From positions 1-64,000 of the forward strand of contig CAZYDH010000004.1 in the NCBI GenBank assembly GCA_964645915.1: DNA of 64,000 bases. Direction: 5' to 3'. How positions within the stretch are numbered: the first letter of the stretch is position 1; each line of letters begins with the position of its first letter. Positions 25,906 to 34,723 of the stretch are shown piece after piece. The translations under genes and the position numbers were made by a program. The notes beneath the pieces were generated by a model that searched no databases, was not told where the DNA came from, and saw only the letters and a list, made by a program, of their open reading frames with translations. Source of the stretch: JACNKV01 sp964645915. Its GTDB lineage: Bacteria; Fidelibacterota; Marinisomatia; Marinisomatales; JACNKV01.

Positions 25906-27750
25906 CTATTGATTAAACTGAATATCATACAAATTTTTATACACACTATCATTTTTCATTAATTCTTCATGAGAACCAGTCTCAGATATTTCACCGTTTT
26001 TTAATACAATAATTTTATCCGCATTCTTGATAGTTGAAAGCCGATGAGCTATCACAAGAGTTGTTCGATTCTTCATTAGTTTCTCTATCGCCACTTGAAC
26101 GGCTAACTCAGATTTTGTGTCCAAAGATGATGTCGCTTCATCCAAAATTAAGATCGGTGGATTTTTCAATAATGCACGTGCAATTGCTAGTCTCTGACGT
26201 TGTCCTCCGGATAATCGAACTCCTTTATCTCCAACGATCGAATTCCACCCGTCCGGCATTTCTTCAATAAATTCAAGGGCATTTGCGGCTTTGGCCGCTT
26301 CCCGAATCGCATCCTCTGAAAGGCTCTCTAAACCATAAGCAATATTTGATTTGATTGTGTCATTAAAAAGAATGGTTTCTTGAGTTACGATTCCCATCTG
26401 TTCTCTTAGAGAAGATAGTGCAACCTCACGAATGTCTTTACCATCAATCATGATCTTTCCACTAGTGACATCATAAAATCTAGGGATAAGGTCTGCAATG
26501 GTTGATTTACCTGCACCACTGGCTCCAACAACTGCGACGATCTCTCCTTTTTTCACAGAGAAAGAAATCCCATTTAAAACTTTAGTATCCTCTCCTTTAT
26601 AATGAAAGTGGACATCTTCAAATTGAATCCTATCTTTAAACCGTGAAGCTTGTACAGCATTTGGAACATCACAAATATCCGGAGCACGATCTAATACAGT
26701 ATAAACCCGTTCAGCTGATGCCATCCCTGCTTGCAACTCAACATTAACATTGCTCAATTTTCGTAACGGATCCATCACACTGAACATCAGTAAAACGAAC
26801 CGAATAAAATCTTCTGAAGTCATTGATTTTTCGACTAAGACATCCATTCCGCCCACCATGAGTAGAGACACCCCAATTCCAACCCCAATAGTTTCAGTAA
26901 TGGGTGTAGATAAATGACGAAGTTTTGCGCGTCTGAAAATCAACTTAAAATATTTTTTTGTTTCCTTTAAAAACTTGGTTATTTCATATTGCTCCATTGA
27001 GAATGCTTTCACAATCCGAATGGATGCAAGTGTTTCGGTGATAATATTGGTGATCCCCGCAATTTTACCGGCTGTTCGACGTGACTTTCTGCGAATACTA
27101 CGTCCGATAGCAAAAATAGCAATCCCTGAAACTGGGACAATAATCCCTGCAACCAATGTTAATTTTGGACTGATTATGAACATCAACGTTAAAAATGCTA
27201 AGATGTTGATCGGTTCAACAAAGAGTTTTTGAAAGCTTGTCGAAAGTGCACGACGCATATTCGCAACATCATTAACAACTATCGATGTAAGTTCTCCCGA
27301 TTTTTTCCGATCAAAATAAGATAACGATAATTGCTGAAATTTTACATAAAGACGATTTCTTAATTCCGTAATCAATTGAAATTGAACATAAGTAAGTAAG
27401 ATATTCTTTAGATATAAAAATACATTTTTAACAGCGAAAACACTCAATAAATACACGCACAGCATTTTTAAAGTATCAACTGCAGTCTCTTGTAAAATTA
27501 GATTGTTCGTCCATAATTTTAATCGGTCGTTCATCGATAAATCTGTCGCTGATTCTAATAGTTTACTTTCCCTAACCACATTTTCAAAATCGGCTAAAAT
27601 ACTATTTAATAGCGAAGCTGTCAGCCAAATGGAGATACTGTTAAATGAAACATAGATAAACGCTGCAAGAGTAGACCCCAACAAATAAAACCAATATTTT
27701 CCAACCAGTTTAAATAATCTTGTATATAGAGATTTCGGTTTTTCGATCAT
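25906..27750 (-). CDS. ABC transporter, MsbA-like lipid/glycan exporter half-transporter
   Basis: The 614-residue protein joins an N-terminal type IV ABC exporter membrane domain (about 1-340, six transmembrane helices starting GKYWFYLLGSTLAAFIYVSF) to an ATPase domain with Walker A GASGAGKST near 410, signature LSGGQRQR near 512, Walker B ILILDEATSSLD and the switch VIAHRLST. It should work as a homodimer. MsbA relatives flip lipid A or lipid-linked glycans; the place beside phosphonate and LicD genes suggests it exports the decorated lipid-linked product, which is inference. An insertion of about 40 residues after the first helix (DFENVVRESKLLESATDLS) is typical of some FCB-group members. 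A gap of 77 bases separates it from the upstream acetyltransferase. Confidence 0.9.
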   Translation of the reverse strand: MIEKPKSLYTRLFKLVGKYWFYLLGSTLAAFIYVSFNSISIWLTASLLNSILADFENVVRESKLLESATDLSMNDRLKLWTNNLILQETAVDTLKMLCVYLLSVFAVKNVFLYLKNILLTYVQFQLITELRNRLYVKFQQLSLSYFDRKKSGELTSIVVNDVANMRRALSTSFQKLFVEPINILAFLTLMFIISPKLTLVAGIIVPVSGIAIFAIGRSIRRKSRRTAGKIAGITNIITETLASIRIVKAFSMEQYEITKFLKETKKYFKLIFRRAKLRHLSTPITETIGVGIGVSLLMVGGMDVLVEKSMTSEDFIRFVLLMFSVMDPLRKLSNVNVELQAGMASAERVYTVLDRAPDICDVPNAVQASRFKDRIQFEDVHFHYKGEDTKVLNGISFSVKKGEIVAVVGASGAGKSTIADLIPRFYDVTSGKIMIDGKDIREVALSSLREQMGIVTQETILFNDTIKSNIAYGLESLSEDAIREAAKAANALEFIEEMPDGWNSIVGDKGVRLSGGQRQRLAIARALLKNPPILILDEATSSLDTKSELAVQVAIEKLMKNRTTLVIAHRLSTIKNADKIIVLKNGEISETGSHEELMKNDSVYKNLYDIQFNQ

Positions 27751-27827
27751 TTATTTCATCTTTTTCAATTGTATCGAATTATGAAATATACATTAAAATT
27801 CTCAAAACTTTATGTCCTCAAAATTGT

Positions 27828-28253
27828 TTACCGGATTTGTAATACCATTTTTTTATGAGGGATATTGGCTTCACAAAATTGTTTTCCTTCTGATCTAAAA
27901 CCAAATTTCTCATAAAATGGAATTACAGCTTCCTGAGCATTTAAATAAATATTTTTTTCAGTTGAATTCTTTTCTAAACAAAAGAGTACTAATTCAGACC
28001 CAACCTTTAATCCTCGAAATTGCTTCAATACTGCGAATCTTTCCAATTTCAACCCGTGTTTAGTTTTTCTCCATCTTGCAGTTGCAATCGGTTCTTCATT
28101 TATCTTTGCTAAAATGTGTTGAGAACTTTTATCGAATTCATCCATTTCAATATTTTCTTCAACATTTTGTTCCTCAATAAATACTTTTCTCCGAATTTCA
28201 AATGCGATATGCAATTCCTCTTCGGTTGTAATTCTATTTATACAAATAGTCAT
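27828..28253 (-). CDS. GNAT family N-acetyltransferase (ElaA/YjcF-like)
   Basis: The 141-residue protein starts with the ElaA/YjcF-type ELHIAFEIRRKVFIEEQNV and has the acetyl-CoA binding stretch LERFAVLKQFRGLKVGSELV and the C-terminal IYLNAQEAVIPFYEKFGFR. It acetylates an unknown amine. It is the first gene on the strand of the phosphonate region, 77 bases before the exporter, and could be part of that transcript or independent housekeeping. No direct link to phosphonate chemistry is visible. Confidence 0.82.
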   Translation of the reverse strand: MTICINRITTEEELHIAFEIRRKVFIEEQNVEENIEMDEFDKSSQHILAKINEEPIATARWRKTKHGLKLERFAVLKQFRGLKVGSELVLFCLEKNSTEKNIYLNAQEAVIPFYEKFGFRSEGKQFCEANIPHKKMVLQIR

Positions 28254-28283
28254 TATAAATGTATTAAAGAACGAAAAGAATTA

Positions 28284-28982
28284 TTACTTCTTCTCCGGAC
28301 CTTCCCAAAGGATCGGATAAATTGATTCACCAAACATTCCAACATTCGCTTTATAAAATTCATTCAAATCTTGATGATCAAAAGGAGTTTTCATGCTTTT
28401 ATTTTTTAGAGTATTCCCAAAATAATTCCCCCCATACACATCAACCGATGATTGATGTCGCACCATTCTCACCGGATAGACATCTGCTTTAATGGCGGCC
28501 ATTATATCACTATCTGAATCACCATAATACATATCGAGTCCAAGATAATTCATAATTCTATGTTTGGTTGTAAACTTATTTCCTTCGATGTATTCTTTTG
28601 GACTAAAAAATAAATTCTTTTCCACTTCAACGTTAAATCCAACGATATCAGAAAGGAATTCCGCAACATAATGACCGTTTTCACCCCCTCTTGCAGTGAT
28701 AAAATAAACTTCATGTCCGTTTAAATGAAAATAACGGACAAGAGCAATGGTAGGAGTGATCGGAATAGATAATTCTCTATCACGAGCATTGATCCAGCCA
28801 AAATCAAGGCGGTTATTTTGATCTCTTGGTGCATCTTCAAACACATAACGAGAATATAGAACTGTGTCATCAATGTCAAAACCAACCTTCATAATTCCCG
28901 GTTGTGAAAAAAGAAATCCATTTAATATTATTCCTAATAATACCATTAAATAAAATTGTGTTTTTGTGGTGTTTATTTTCAT
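28284..28982 (-). CDS. Class B (AphA-like) HAD acid phosphatase, exported
   Basis: From the ATG at 28982 the protein has 232 residues, with a signal peptide (MKINTTKTQFYLMVLLGIIL then NGFLFSQ). The HAD motif I is VGFDIDDTVLYS (DIDDT at 36-40), motif II is VYFITARGG, and motif IV is MYYGDSDSDIMAA. This is the class B nonspecific acid phosphatase plan, which works in the periplasm on nucleotides and sugar phosphates. An in-frame extension upstream to 29114 is rejected because it buries the signal peptide. Only 29 bases separate it from the divergent hemW start. The role may be phosphate scavenging. Confidence 0.85.
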   Translation of the reverse strand: MKINTTKTQFYLMVLLGIILNGFLFSQPGIMKVGFDIDDTVLYSRYVFEDAPRDQNNRLDFGWINARDRELSIPITPTIALVRYFHLNGHEVYFITARGGENGHYVAEFLSDIVGFNVEVEKNLFFSPKEYIEGNKFTTKHRIMNYLGLDMYYGDSDSDIMAAIKADVYPVRMVRHQSSVDVYGGNYFGNTLKNKSMKTPFDHQDLNEFYKANVGMFGESIYPILWEGPEKK

Positions 28983-29011
28983 ATCGTTATCTGTCCTATG
29001 TAATTTATTGC

Positions 29012-30145
29012 GTGCAAACAGCGGGAATTTACATCCATATACCTTTTTGTAGGAAAAAATGTCTTTACTGCGATTTTTACTCCATTCCAAATGCAGATGA
29101 TCTAATTCAACCATTCATTGATGCGCTTTGTATTGAAATCGAACAATGTAATATAGACATTTCTGACTGGCATTTTGATACATGTTTTATTGGGGGTGGA
29201 ACACCCAGTATTCTTCATCCTAATCAATTGGAACAATTACTCACCGCATTAGAAAAACATTTTAATATCCATCACTTTTCTGAATTCACCATCGAAGTGA
29301 ATCCCGGAGAAATCTCTGAAAATGCGTTAAACCAATTTCGATCATTAGGTATTAATCGTCTTTCATTGGGTATTCAATCTCTAAACTCAAATAATCTTAA
29401 AACCCTTGATCGAATTCACACCCCTGAACAGGCGATCCAATCAATTGAGTTAGCAAAAAAGATCGGTTTTGATAATATCTCTTGTGACCTTATCTATGGA
29501 ATTCCAAATCAATCAATACAATCATGGAAGGAGACTTTAAAAACCGTTATAAAACTTCAACCCGAACATCTTTCAGCCTATGAACTCACAGTTGAACCAA
29601 AGACACCACTTTACTCCATGGTCGCTTCAAATAAAATTCAAATGCCATCGGATTTAAGTATACTGAAAAAATCGCAATTAACTCATAATCTTCTAAACGA
29701 AAATGGATATGACAAATATGAGGTAAGTAATTATTCTATACCGGGTAAAAAGTGTGTACACAATTTACATTATTGGAGAATTGAACCATATTTAGGGTTG
29801 GGTCCTTCAGCACATAGTTTCGATGGTACACAACGATATTCAAATCTGATTGATCTGCATCTATATATTGATAATTTACAGAACAATAAATCGGTTCAAA
29901 ATCATCAGGAAACACTTACTGAAATACAATTAACTAACGAAAAAATTGGATTCGGATTAAGGATGAAAGAAGGAATTAACTTGAATTCATTTTCTAAATC
30001 ACAACAAGAGCAGATAACAATATCTTTGAGTATAACTCAAGATAAATGGCCGGGATGTATACAGATCTGTGATGGTCAAATTTCTTTAACAGAAAAAGGA
30101 ATAATTTTCGCAGATACGATAGCCGTTGATCTTTTTATTAACTAA
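29012..30145 (+). CDS. hemW: HemW-type radical SAM protein (coproporphyrinogen III oxidase-like)
   Basis: The 378-residue protein has the radical SAM cluster site YIHIPFCRKKCLYCDFYS (C-x3-C-x2-C), the GGGTPS motif, the HemN/HemW stretch INRLSLGIQSLN and a C-terminal HemN domain (LGLGPSAHSF...RYSN). Family members close to HemW bind and deliver heme rather than act as the oxygen-independent oxidase. The frame is open upstream to 28904, but that part encodes an unrelated hydrophobic run overlapping the divergent phosphatase gene. GTG at 29012 gives VQTAGIYIHIPFC, matching the family start. The convergent AMP nucleosidase gene ends 20 bases away. Confidence 0.9.
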   Translation: MQTAGIYIHIPFCRKKCLYCDFYSIPNADDLIQPFIDALCIEIEQCNIDISDWHFDTCFIGGGTPSILHPNQLEQLLTALEKHFNIHHFSEFTIEVNPGEISENALNQFRSLGINRLSLGIQSLNSNNLKTLDRIHTPEQAIQSIELAKKIGFDNISCDLIYGIPNQSIQSWKETLKTVIKLQPEHLSAYELTVEPKTPLYSMVASNKIQMPSDLSILKKSQLTHNLLNENGYDKYEVSNYSIPGKKCVHNLHYWRIEPYLGLGPSAHSFDGTQRYSNLIDLHLYIDNLQNNKSVQNHQETLTEIQLTNEKIGFGLRMKEGINLNSFSKSQQEQITISLSITQDKWPGCIQICDGQISLTEKGIIFADTIAVDLFIN

Positions 30146-30164
30146 AAAAGATCAATTTATACAC

Positions 30165-30953
30165 CTAATAGGTAAAATGCCTTATAGGTTCTCCTTCATC
30201 TTCGATATGAGACATCGCCTGGATACCCATCTCTAAGTGATGATTTAGATATTTTTTTGTAATTGTACGGTCTGATTCTTCGGTTTTGACACCCTCAGGA
30301 GTTGTTGGGCGATCAGATACTAACAGCAAAGCGCCGCGGTCTATATTATTGGCTAATCCGGTGATAAATAATGTTGCTGTCTCCATATCGATCGCCAATA
30401 CACGCAATTTTTGAAGATATTGTCTAAATTCATCATCATGTTCCCATACCCGTCTGTTTGTTGTGTAAATGACTCCGGTTCGATAATCAAAATCATTTCT
30501 AACTAAAACATCAGAAACATATTTATGAAGTTTGAATGTCGGCATTGCAGGGACTTCTTTTGGGAAATAATCATCTCCCGTCCCCTCTCCTCGGATAGCA
30601 GCCATCGGTAAAATAAAATGTCCAATTTCTGTAGATTTTTTTAAGCCACCGCATTTACCAAGGAATAAGACTCCTTTTGGGGACGCTGCTGAAAGCAAAT
30701 CCATCACTGTTGCAACATTAGCACTCCCAATACCAAAATTGATGATACTTAACCCTTCTTTATTTGTAGCAGAAGTCATGGGGCCACCCACTCCTCTTAT
30801 CGGGACATCAAAACGTTCTGCAAAATTCTCAACATAATTTTGAAAATTGGTTAATAAAATCCAATCACCGTATTCTTCAGGTGTTGTTCCTGTGTAACGT
30901 TTCAACCAATTTCGTGTAATTTTCTCTTTACTAATCACTTTATTTTCTCCCAT
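30165..30953 (-). CDS. amn: AMP nucleosidase
   Basis: The 262-residue phosphorylase-fold protein cleaves AMP to adenine and ribose 5-phosphate. It has NWLKRYTGTTPEEYG at the N-terminus, LSIINFGIGSANVATVMDLL, GVLFLGKCGGLKKSTEIG and the ribose-binding glutamates in VLAIDMETATLFI. This is the short Bacteroidetes-type enzyme; the E. coli Amn is about 480 residues because of an extra regulatory domain. It lies 8 bases after the exonuclease III gene in the same orientation. Confidence 0.92.
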   Translation of the reverse strand: MGENKVISKEKITRNWLKRYTGTTPEEYGDWILLTNFQNYVENFAERFDVPIRGVGGPMTSATNKEGLSIINFGIGSANVATVMDLLSAASPKGVLFLGKCGGLKKSTEIGHFILPMAAIRGEGTGDDYFPKEVPAMPTFKLHKYVSDVLVRNDFDYRTGVIYTTNRRVWEHDDEFRQYLQKLRVLAIDMETATLFITGLANNIDRGALLLVSDRPTTPEGVKTEESDRTITKKYLNHHLEMGIQAMSHIEDEGEPIRHFTY

Positions 30954-30961
30954 TAAAATAT

Positions 30962-31735
30962 TTATTCTATACTACTTTTAATCGATATGGAAACAGGACA
31001 ATGATCTGATCCCATGACATCATCATGAATATCAGCATCTTTCACCTTACTAACAAATCCTTCGTTTACCCAAAAGTAATCAATCCTCCATCCGACATTC
31101 CTTGATCTCGCTCCAAAACGATACGTCCACCAACTGTATCGATCAGGTTCTGGATGAAATAACCGAAATGTATCAACATATCCAAATTCCTCGTACTTAT
31201 CGAGTAACGCTCGCTCTTCCGGTAAAAATCCTGATGTTTTCTTATTGTCTTTTGGGCGAGCAAGATCAATGGGTTTATGTGCAGTGTTCCAATCACCACC
31301 GACAACCACATTATTTCCAGAGTCCACTTGTTCATTTAATATTTTCAAAAGGTCTTCATAAAATTCAAGCTTATAATCTAATCTTTCTTGATCTCGCTGA
31401 CCATTTGGAAAATAAATATTATACAGTAAGAAATTCTCATGTTCTGTGATAAGAACTCTTCCTTCACGATCATATTTATCAATGCCTAAACCGTATTGAA
31501 CATACAGCGGTTCTTCTTTACAAAAGGTTGCCACACCACTATACCCGGGCCGTTGAGCTGAATGCCAATAGGTATGATATTCATGATCAGATATCAAACG
31601 AGATGTCAGTTGCTCTTTATAGGCTTTTGTTTCCTGTAAACAAACGATATCCGGTTGAACCATGCTTAACCATCCAAGAAAATCTTTTCTTTCTGCAGCC
31701 CGCACACCATTCACATTCCATGAGTATATATTCAA
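30962..31735 (-). CDS. xth: Exodeoxyribonuclease III
   Basis: This 257-residue AP endonuclease and 3' exonuclease works in base excision repair. It carries IYSWNVNGVRAAERKDF, the metal glutamate in DIVCLQETKAYKEQ, NIYFPNGQ, the catalytic VVGGDWNTAHKPIDLARP, and the C-terminal SDHCPVSI with the final catalytic histidine. The start is TTG, with AGAGAG at suitable spacing upstream. Together with nth and rarA it gives the window three DNA repair genes. Confidence 0.95.
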   Translation of the reverse strand: MNIYSWNVNGVRAAERKDFLGWLSMVQPDIVCLQETKAYKEQLTSRLISDHEYHTYWHSAQRPGYSGVATFCKEEPLYVQYGLGIDKYDREGRVLITEHENFLLYNIYFPNGQRDQERLDYKLEFYEDLLKILNEQVDSGNNVVVGGDWNTAHKPIDLARPKDNKKTSGFLPEERALLDKYEEFGYVDTFRLFHPEPDRYSWWTYRFGARSRNVGWRIDYFWVNEGFVSKVKDADIHDDVMGSDHCPVSISIKSSIE

Positions 31736-31908
31736 TGAAGTTCTCTCTTTTGTGTAAAGTATTTATTTGAATTACAATATAGAATTTACACTTTCTCGAT
31801 GATACACACAATTTTCGCTTTTCATTTTTCAGGCTATTGAGGAATCATAATGTATAATATCATATTATTTATTAACTTGTATCTTAATATTATAGTCGGA
31901 GTTTTTAA

Positions 31909-32412
31909 ATGAACAAAAAGAAACGAAAAAATAAACACTCTAAAAACAGTATTTTTTCTGTTTTATTTAATGAATATAGGTTTGAATTGACGGTTGGACT
32001 TCTGTTCAGCTTAGGGGTTTTTCTTTTGTGGGAAGACATGGAGATTAAGAATTTTGTATGGAATGCTATCGAAACTAGCGCAAGGTTTGCTGCGGATATA
32101 ATTCTACTCTTTCTTTCCGGAGTAGCAAAAATAATTCGTTCAGTAGAAACTTCTGATGTAATTGGTTTGATTTTTATTATAAGTGCAGGAGTTCTCGTAT
32201 TAGACCGAGTACGAATTCGAACAATCGAACGGATGATCTTACCGGACACCTGTCCTAAGTGTGACGGTGATTTACAAAGAATACACCGAACATTAAAACA
32301 CCGAATCCTTGAGATTATCATGACGGCAAGGATCAAACATTATCGATGCAAAAATTGTTCCCATCAGTTCATAGCTGCTAAACGGAAGAAAAAAACAAGA
32401 ATCACAGAGTGA
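31909..32412 (+). CDS. Membrane protein with C-terminal zinc ribbon, function unknown
   Basis: The 167-residue protein begins with a lysine/asparagine-rich segment, then has three hydrophobic helices (TVGLLFSLGVFLLW; FAADIILLFLSGVAKII; VIGLIFIISAGVLVLD) and a C-terminal domain with two CxxC pairs (CPKCDGDL and CKNCSHQF) about 36 residues apart, a likely zinc ribbon. I do not recognise the family. It stands alone, 173 bases from the divergent exonuclease III gene and 126 bases upstream of tRNA-Phe. Confidence 0.65.
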   Translation: MNKKKRKNKHSKNSIFSVLFNEYRFELTVGLLFSLGVFLLWEDMEIKNFVWNAIETSARFAADIILLFLSGVAKIIRSVETSDVIGLIFIISAGVLVLDRVRIRTIERMILPDTCPKCDGDLQRIHRTLKHRILEIIMTARIKHYRCKNCSHQFIAAKRKKKTRITE

Positions 32413-32538
32413 AGTATTCTAAATGCTAAATCATAGAATTTCTAATATATATAATATTCCCAAAAAAGGAATAATTCAGTCCATCAAACCGTTTGTTTTG
32501 CTTTTACAAACCTGTTAATTTCACGGGCGATTTTTGTT

Positions 32539-32611
32539 GGCTCGATAGCTCAGTTGGTAGAGCAGAGGCCTGAAAAGCCTTGTGTCGATGGTTCGATTCC
32601 GTCTCGAGCCA
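32539..32611 (+). tRNA. tRNA-Phe (anticodon GAA)
   Basis: This is a 73-nt cloverleaf with acceptor GGCTCGA pairing TCGAGCC, D-loop AGCTCAGTTGGTAGAGC, anticodon loop CTGAAAA (GAA, Phe) and T-arm GATGGTTCGATTCCGTC. Discriminator A is followed by CAAAA, so CCA is not encoded. Confidence 0.96.
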
Positions 32612-32619
32612 CAAAAAAT

Positions 32620-32648
32620 AAAAATCCCGAATTTCTCGGGTTTTTTAT
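32620..32648. terminator. Bidirectional terminator between tRNA-Phe and aroQ
   Basis: The stem CCCGA/TCGGG (32626-32640) has a T-run to the right (32641-32646) and an A-rich run to the left. It can end tRNA-Phe transcription on the plus strand and the aromatic operon on the minus strand; the aroQ stop codon is only a few bases away. Confidence 0.8.
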
Positions 32649-32649
32649 T

Positions 32650-33078
32650 TTAATATAACGAACAAAGTAACTGGATCGCTTTTAAGTAGCCTTCTTTCCC
32701 CAGTCCTTTTAATTGTGTTACACACACTTCTTTGATAACCGATATTTTTCTAAACTCCTCACGTGTTTCAATATCACTTAAATGAACTTCTACCGTGGGA
32801 ATTTTAACAGCTTCAATGGCATCTCGTATCGCATAGGAATAATGAGTAAAAGCACCCGGATTAATGATTATTCCGTCCGCCCAATCTATGGATTCATGAA
32901 TACGATCTATGATCTCTCCTTCGTGATTGGATTGAAAAAATTTCAACATAACATCTAATAGTTTTGATTTGGAGACTAACCAGCCTTCAACTTGCTCTAA
33001 AGTTTCATTTCCATAAACATCCGGTTCACGCAACCCGAGTAAATTCAGATTCGGACCGTTGATGACTAATATTTTCAC
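32650..33078 (-). CDS. aroQ: 3-dehydroquinate dehydratase, type II
   Basis: The 142-residue dodecameric type II enzyme dehydrates 3-dehydroquinate. It has VINGPNLNLLGLREPDVYG with the catalytic Arg/Tyr loop, the active-site IINPGAFTHYSYAIRDAI, and VEVHLSDIETREEFR with the histidine. It starts at GTG, which overlaps the aroB stop (GTGA) and has an excellent Shine-Dalgarno, GGAGG five bases upstream. It is the last gene of the aromatic operon. Confidence 0.96.
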   Translation of the reverse strand: MKILVINGPNLNLLGLREPDVYGNETLEQVEGWLVSKSKLLDVMLKFFQSNHEGEIIDRIHESIDWADGIIINPGAFTHYSYAIRDAIEAVKIPTVEVHLSDIETREEFRKISVIKEVCVTQLKGLGKEGYLKAIQLLCSLY

Positions 33079-34151
33079 AGCACCTCCAAAGATTGTACTA
33101 TATCCTGATCTGATAGACTATCATTCGTTATGGCATTTCCGATTCCATCGAGTAAGACAAAGTGAAGTTTGCCTTCATAATATTTTTTATCATGACGGAT
33201 GGTTTTTAATATTTCATCATGATCAGGGGTATCAAATTTTGGTAACGATAATTTTCTTAATGTTCCTTCAATTTCATTCCATTCACTTTTTGAAATCAAT
33301 CCTTTTTTAAATGAAATATATCCACTGCAGAGCATTCCGTAAGCCACAGCTTCACCATGTCTCAAAACACCATCATTGGTCAATGTCTCAAAAGCATGTC
33401 CGATCGTGTGTCCGAAATTCAATATTCTTCGCAGACCACTTTCATATTCATCAGTAGAAACGATGTTAGCTTTGATTTTACATGAACGTGCAATACTTTC
33501 TTCTAAAAGGGATTCATCGTTCAAATTATTTGGTAAAGAACCATCTGATATTTTTCGGAAGAATTCTTTATCCCTGATCAAACCATATTTAAGCATCTCA
33601 GCAAATCCGGACACTTTTTCTCTTTTAGGTAAAGTATCTAACAAATTAGGATCAATAATAACTTTTTTAGGTTGATAAATTGCACCCACCAAATTTTTTC
33701 CTTCAAGAAGATTTACTCCGGTTTTCCCTCCAATGGAGGAATCAATCATAGCTAATAAAGTCGTCGGAAATTGGATGTACTTGATCCCTCGCATATATGT
33801 GGATGCCACAAATCCGGTAACATCTCCAACCACACCTCCACCCAAAGCAATCAATAGAGTATTTCGATCACAATTATTTGATAATAGCTGTCTATATAGT
33901 TTTTCTATTTGTGAAATAGATTTTGCTGACTCACCGCACGGAACTGTAATCAAATCACAAGGCAGTCCAACTTTTTTCATTGACATCAAAAGCAAAGTTC
34001 CATAGTCGTCCACAAGATTCGGCTGTGTTATTATCATCCATCGACTGACTTGATCCATCTTTGAATGACGATCTGCAAACGTAGATATAGCTCCTCTTTC
34101 AATATCAATCGAGTACGAACGTTGTTTAAGATTTACGGTGATAGACTGCAT
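33075..34151 (-). CDS. aroB: 3-dehydroquinate synthase
   Basis: This NAD- and metal-dependent cyclase turns DAHP into 3-dehydroquinate. The 358-residue protein has ALGGGVVGDVTGFVASTYMRG, PTTLLAMIDSSIGGKTGVN, KNLVGAIYQP and the metal histidines in LNFGHTIGHAFE and HGEAVAYGM. It overlaps aroQ by 4 bases and follows aroK by 1 base. Confidence 0.97.
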   Translation of the reverse strand: MQSITVNLKQRSYSIDIERGAISTFADRHSKMDQVSRWMIITQPNLVDDYGTLLLMSMKKVGLPCDLITVPCGESAKSISQIEKLYRQLLSNNCDRNTLLIALGGGVVGDVTGFVASTYMRGIKYIQFPTTLLAMIDSSIGGKTGVNLLEGKNLVGAIYQPKKVIIDPNLLDTLPKREKVSGFAEMLKYGLIRDKEFFRKISDGSLPNNLNDESLLEESIARSCKIKANIVSTDEYESGLRRILNFGHTIGHAFETLTNDGVLRHGEAVAYGMLCSGYISFKKGLISKSEWNEIEGTLRKLSLPKFDTPDHDEILKTIRHDKKYYEGKLHFVLLDGIGNAITNDSLSDQDIVQSLEVL

Positions 34152-34152
34152 A

Positions 34153-34689
34153 TTATTGATTCACTAGTTTACTAATTTCATTTACAACTTCAATCGGTGT
34201 CAAATCGTCTGTTATTATAGTGTGATCTGCTGTTTTCTCATAAAATGATCTCCGCTCTGACCAGATGGATTCCAACTGAGATAATAAAGGTTTGTCATGT
34301 TTCAACAGAGGTCTTTTTTCAACATTGCGAATTCGATGTTTGATAGTTTTTGGTTCAGCTTTTAACAGGATAGTCGTTCCATTTTTAGACATGATTTGTC
34401 GGTTCAATTTGTTCAGGACAATTCCCCCTCCGGTTGAAATGATCCTATCTTGTTTATCAGATATCCTTTTTAAAGTATCCGTTTCAATAATTCTAAAATG
34501 TTCTTTTCCATGAGTTTCAAATATTTCCCGAATACTTTTGGCTTCTGTTAGTTCTATCTCTTCATCAATGTCGATGAATTCCAACCCTAATTCGCTTGCT
34601 GCGAGTTTTCCGACGGTGGTTTTCCAGCTTCCCATCATTCCGATGAGAAATATTGGTTTTTGGAGATTGATTTTTGATTTTTTCTTCAA
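34153..34689 (-). CDS. aroK: Shikimate kinase with altered P-loop
   Basis: The 178-residue kinase phosphorylates shikimate at O3. It has IDIDEEIE (shikimate-binding aspartate), FRIIETDTL, ISTGGGIVL and the lid VEKRPLL. The Walker A motif reads GMMGSWKT (17-24), where the normally invariant glycine before the lysine is Trp22 (codon TGG); one base change from GGG would explain it. The start appears to be TTG. It lies between aroC (34-base gap) and aroB (1 base). See the finding on this substitution. Confidence 0.92.
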   Translation of the reverse strand: MKKKSKINLQKPIFLIGMMGSWKTTVGKLAASELGLEFIDIDEEIELTEAKSIREIFETHGKEHFRIIETDTLKRISDKQDRIISTGGGIVLNKLNRQIMSKNGTTILLKAEPKTIKHRIRNVEKRPLLKHDKPLLSQLESIWSERRSFYEKTADHTIITDDLTPIEVVNEISKLVNQ

Positions 34690-34723
34690 GGTTTATTGAA
34701 GCATTTCTAATGTATTCTTAAAT

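Noticed and set aside
18872..28253. Horizontally acquired genomic island
   Set aside because: The content is accessory-like, but no integrase, transposase, flanking repeats or clear composition shift could be seen, so transfer is not claimed.
28904..29011. N-terminal extension of hemW
   Set aside because: The added residues are a hydrophobic run that overlaps the divergent phosphatase signal-peptide region; the family N-terminus fits a GTG start at 29012.
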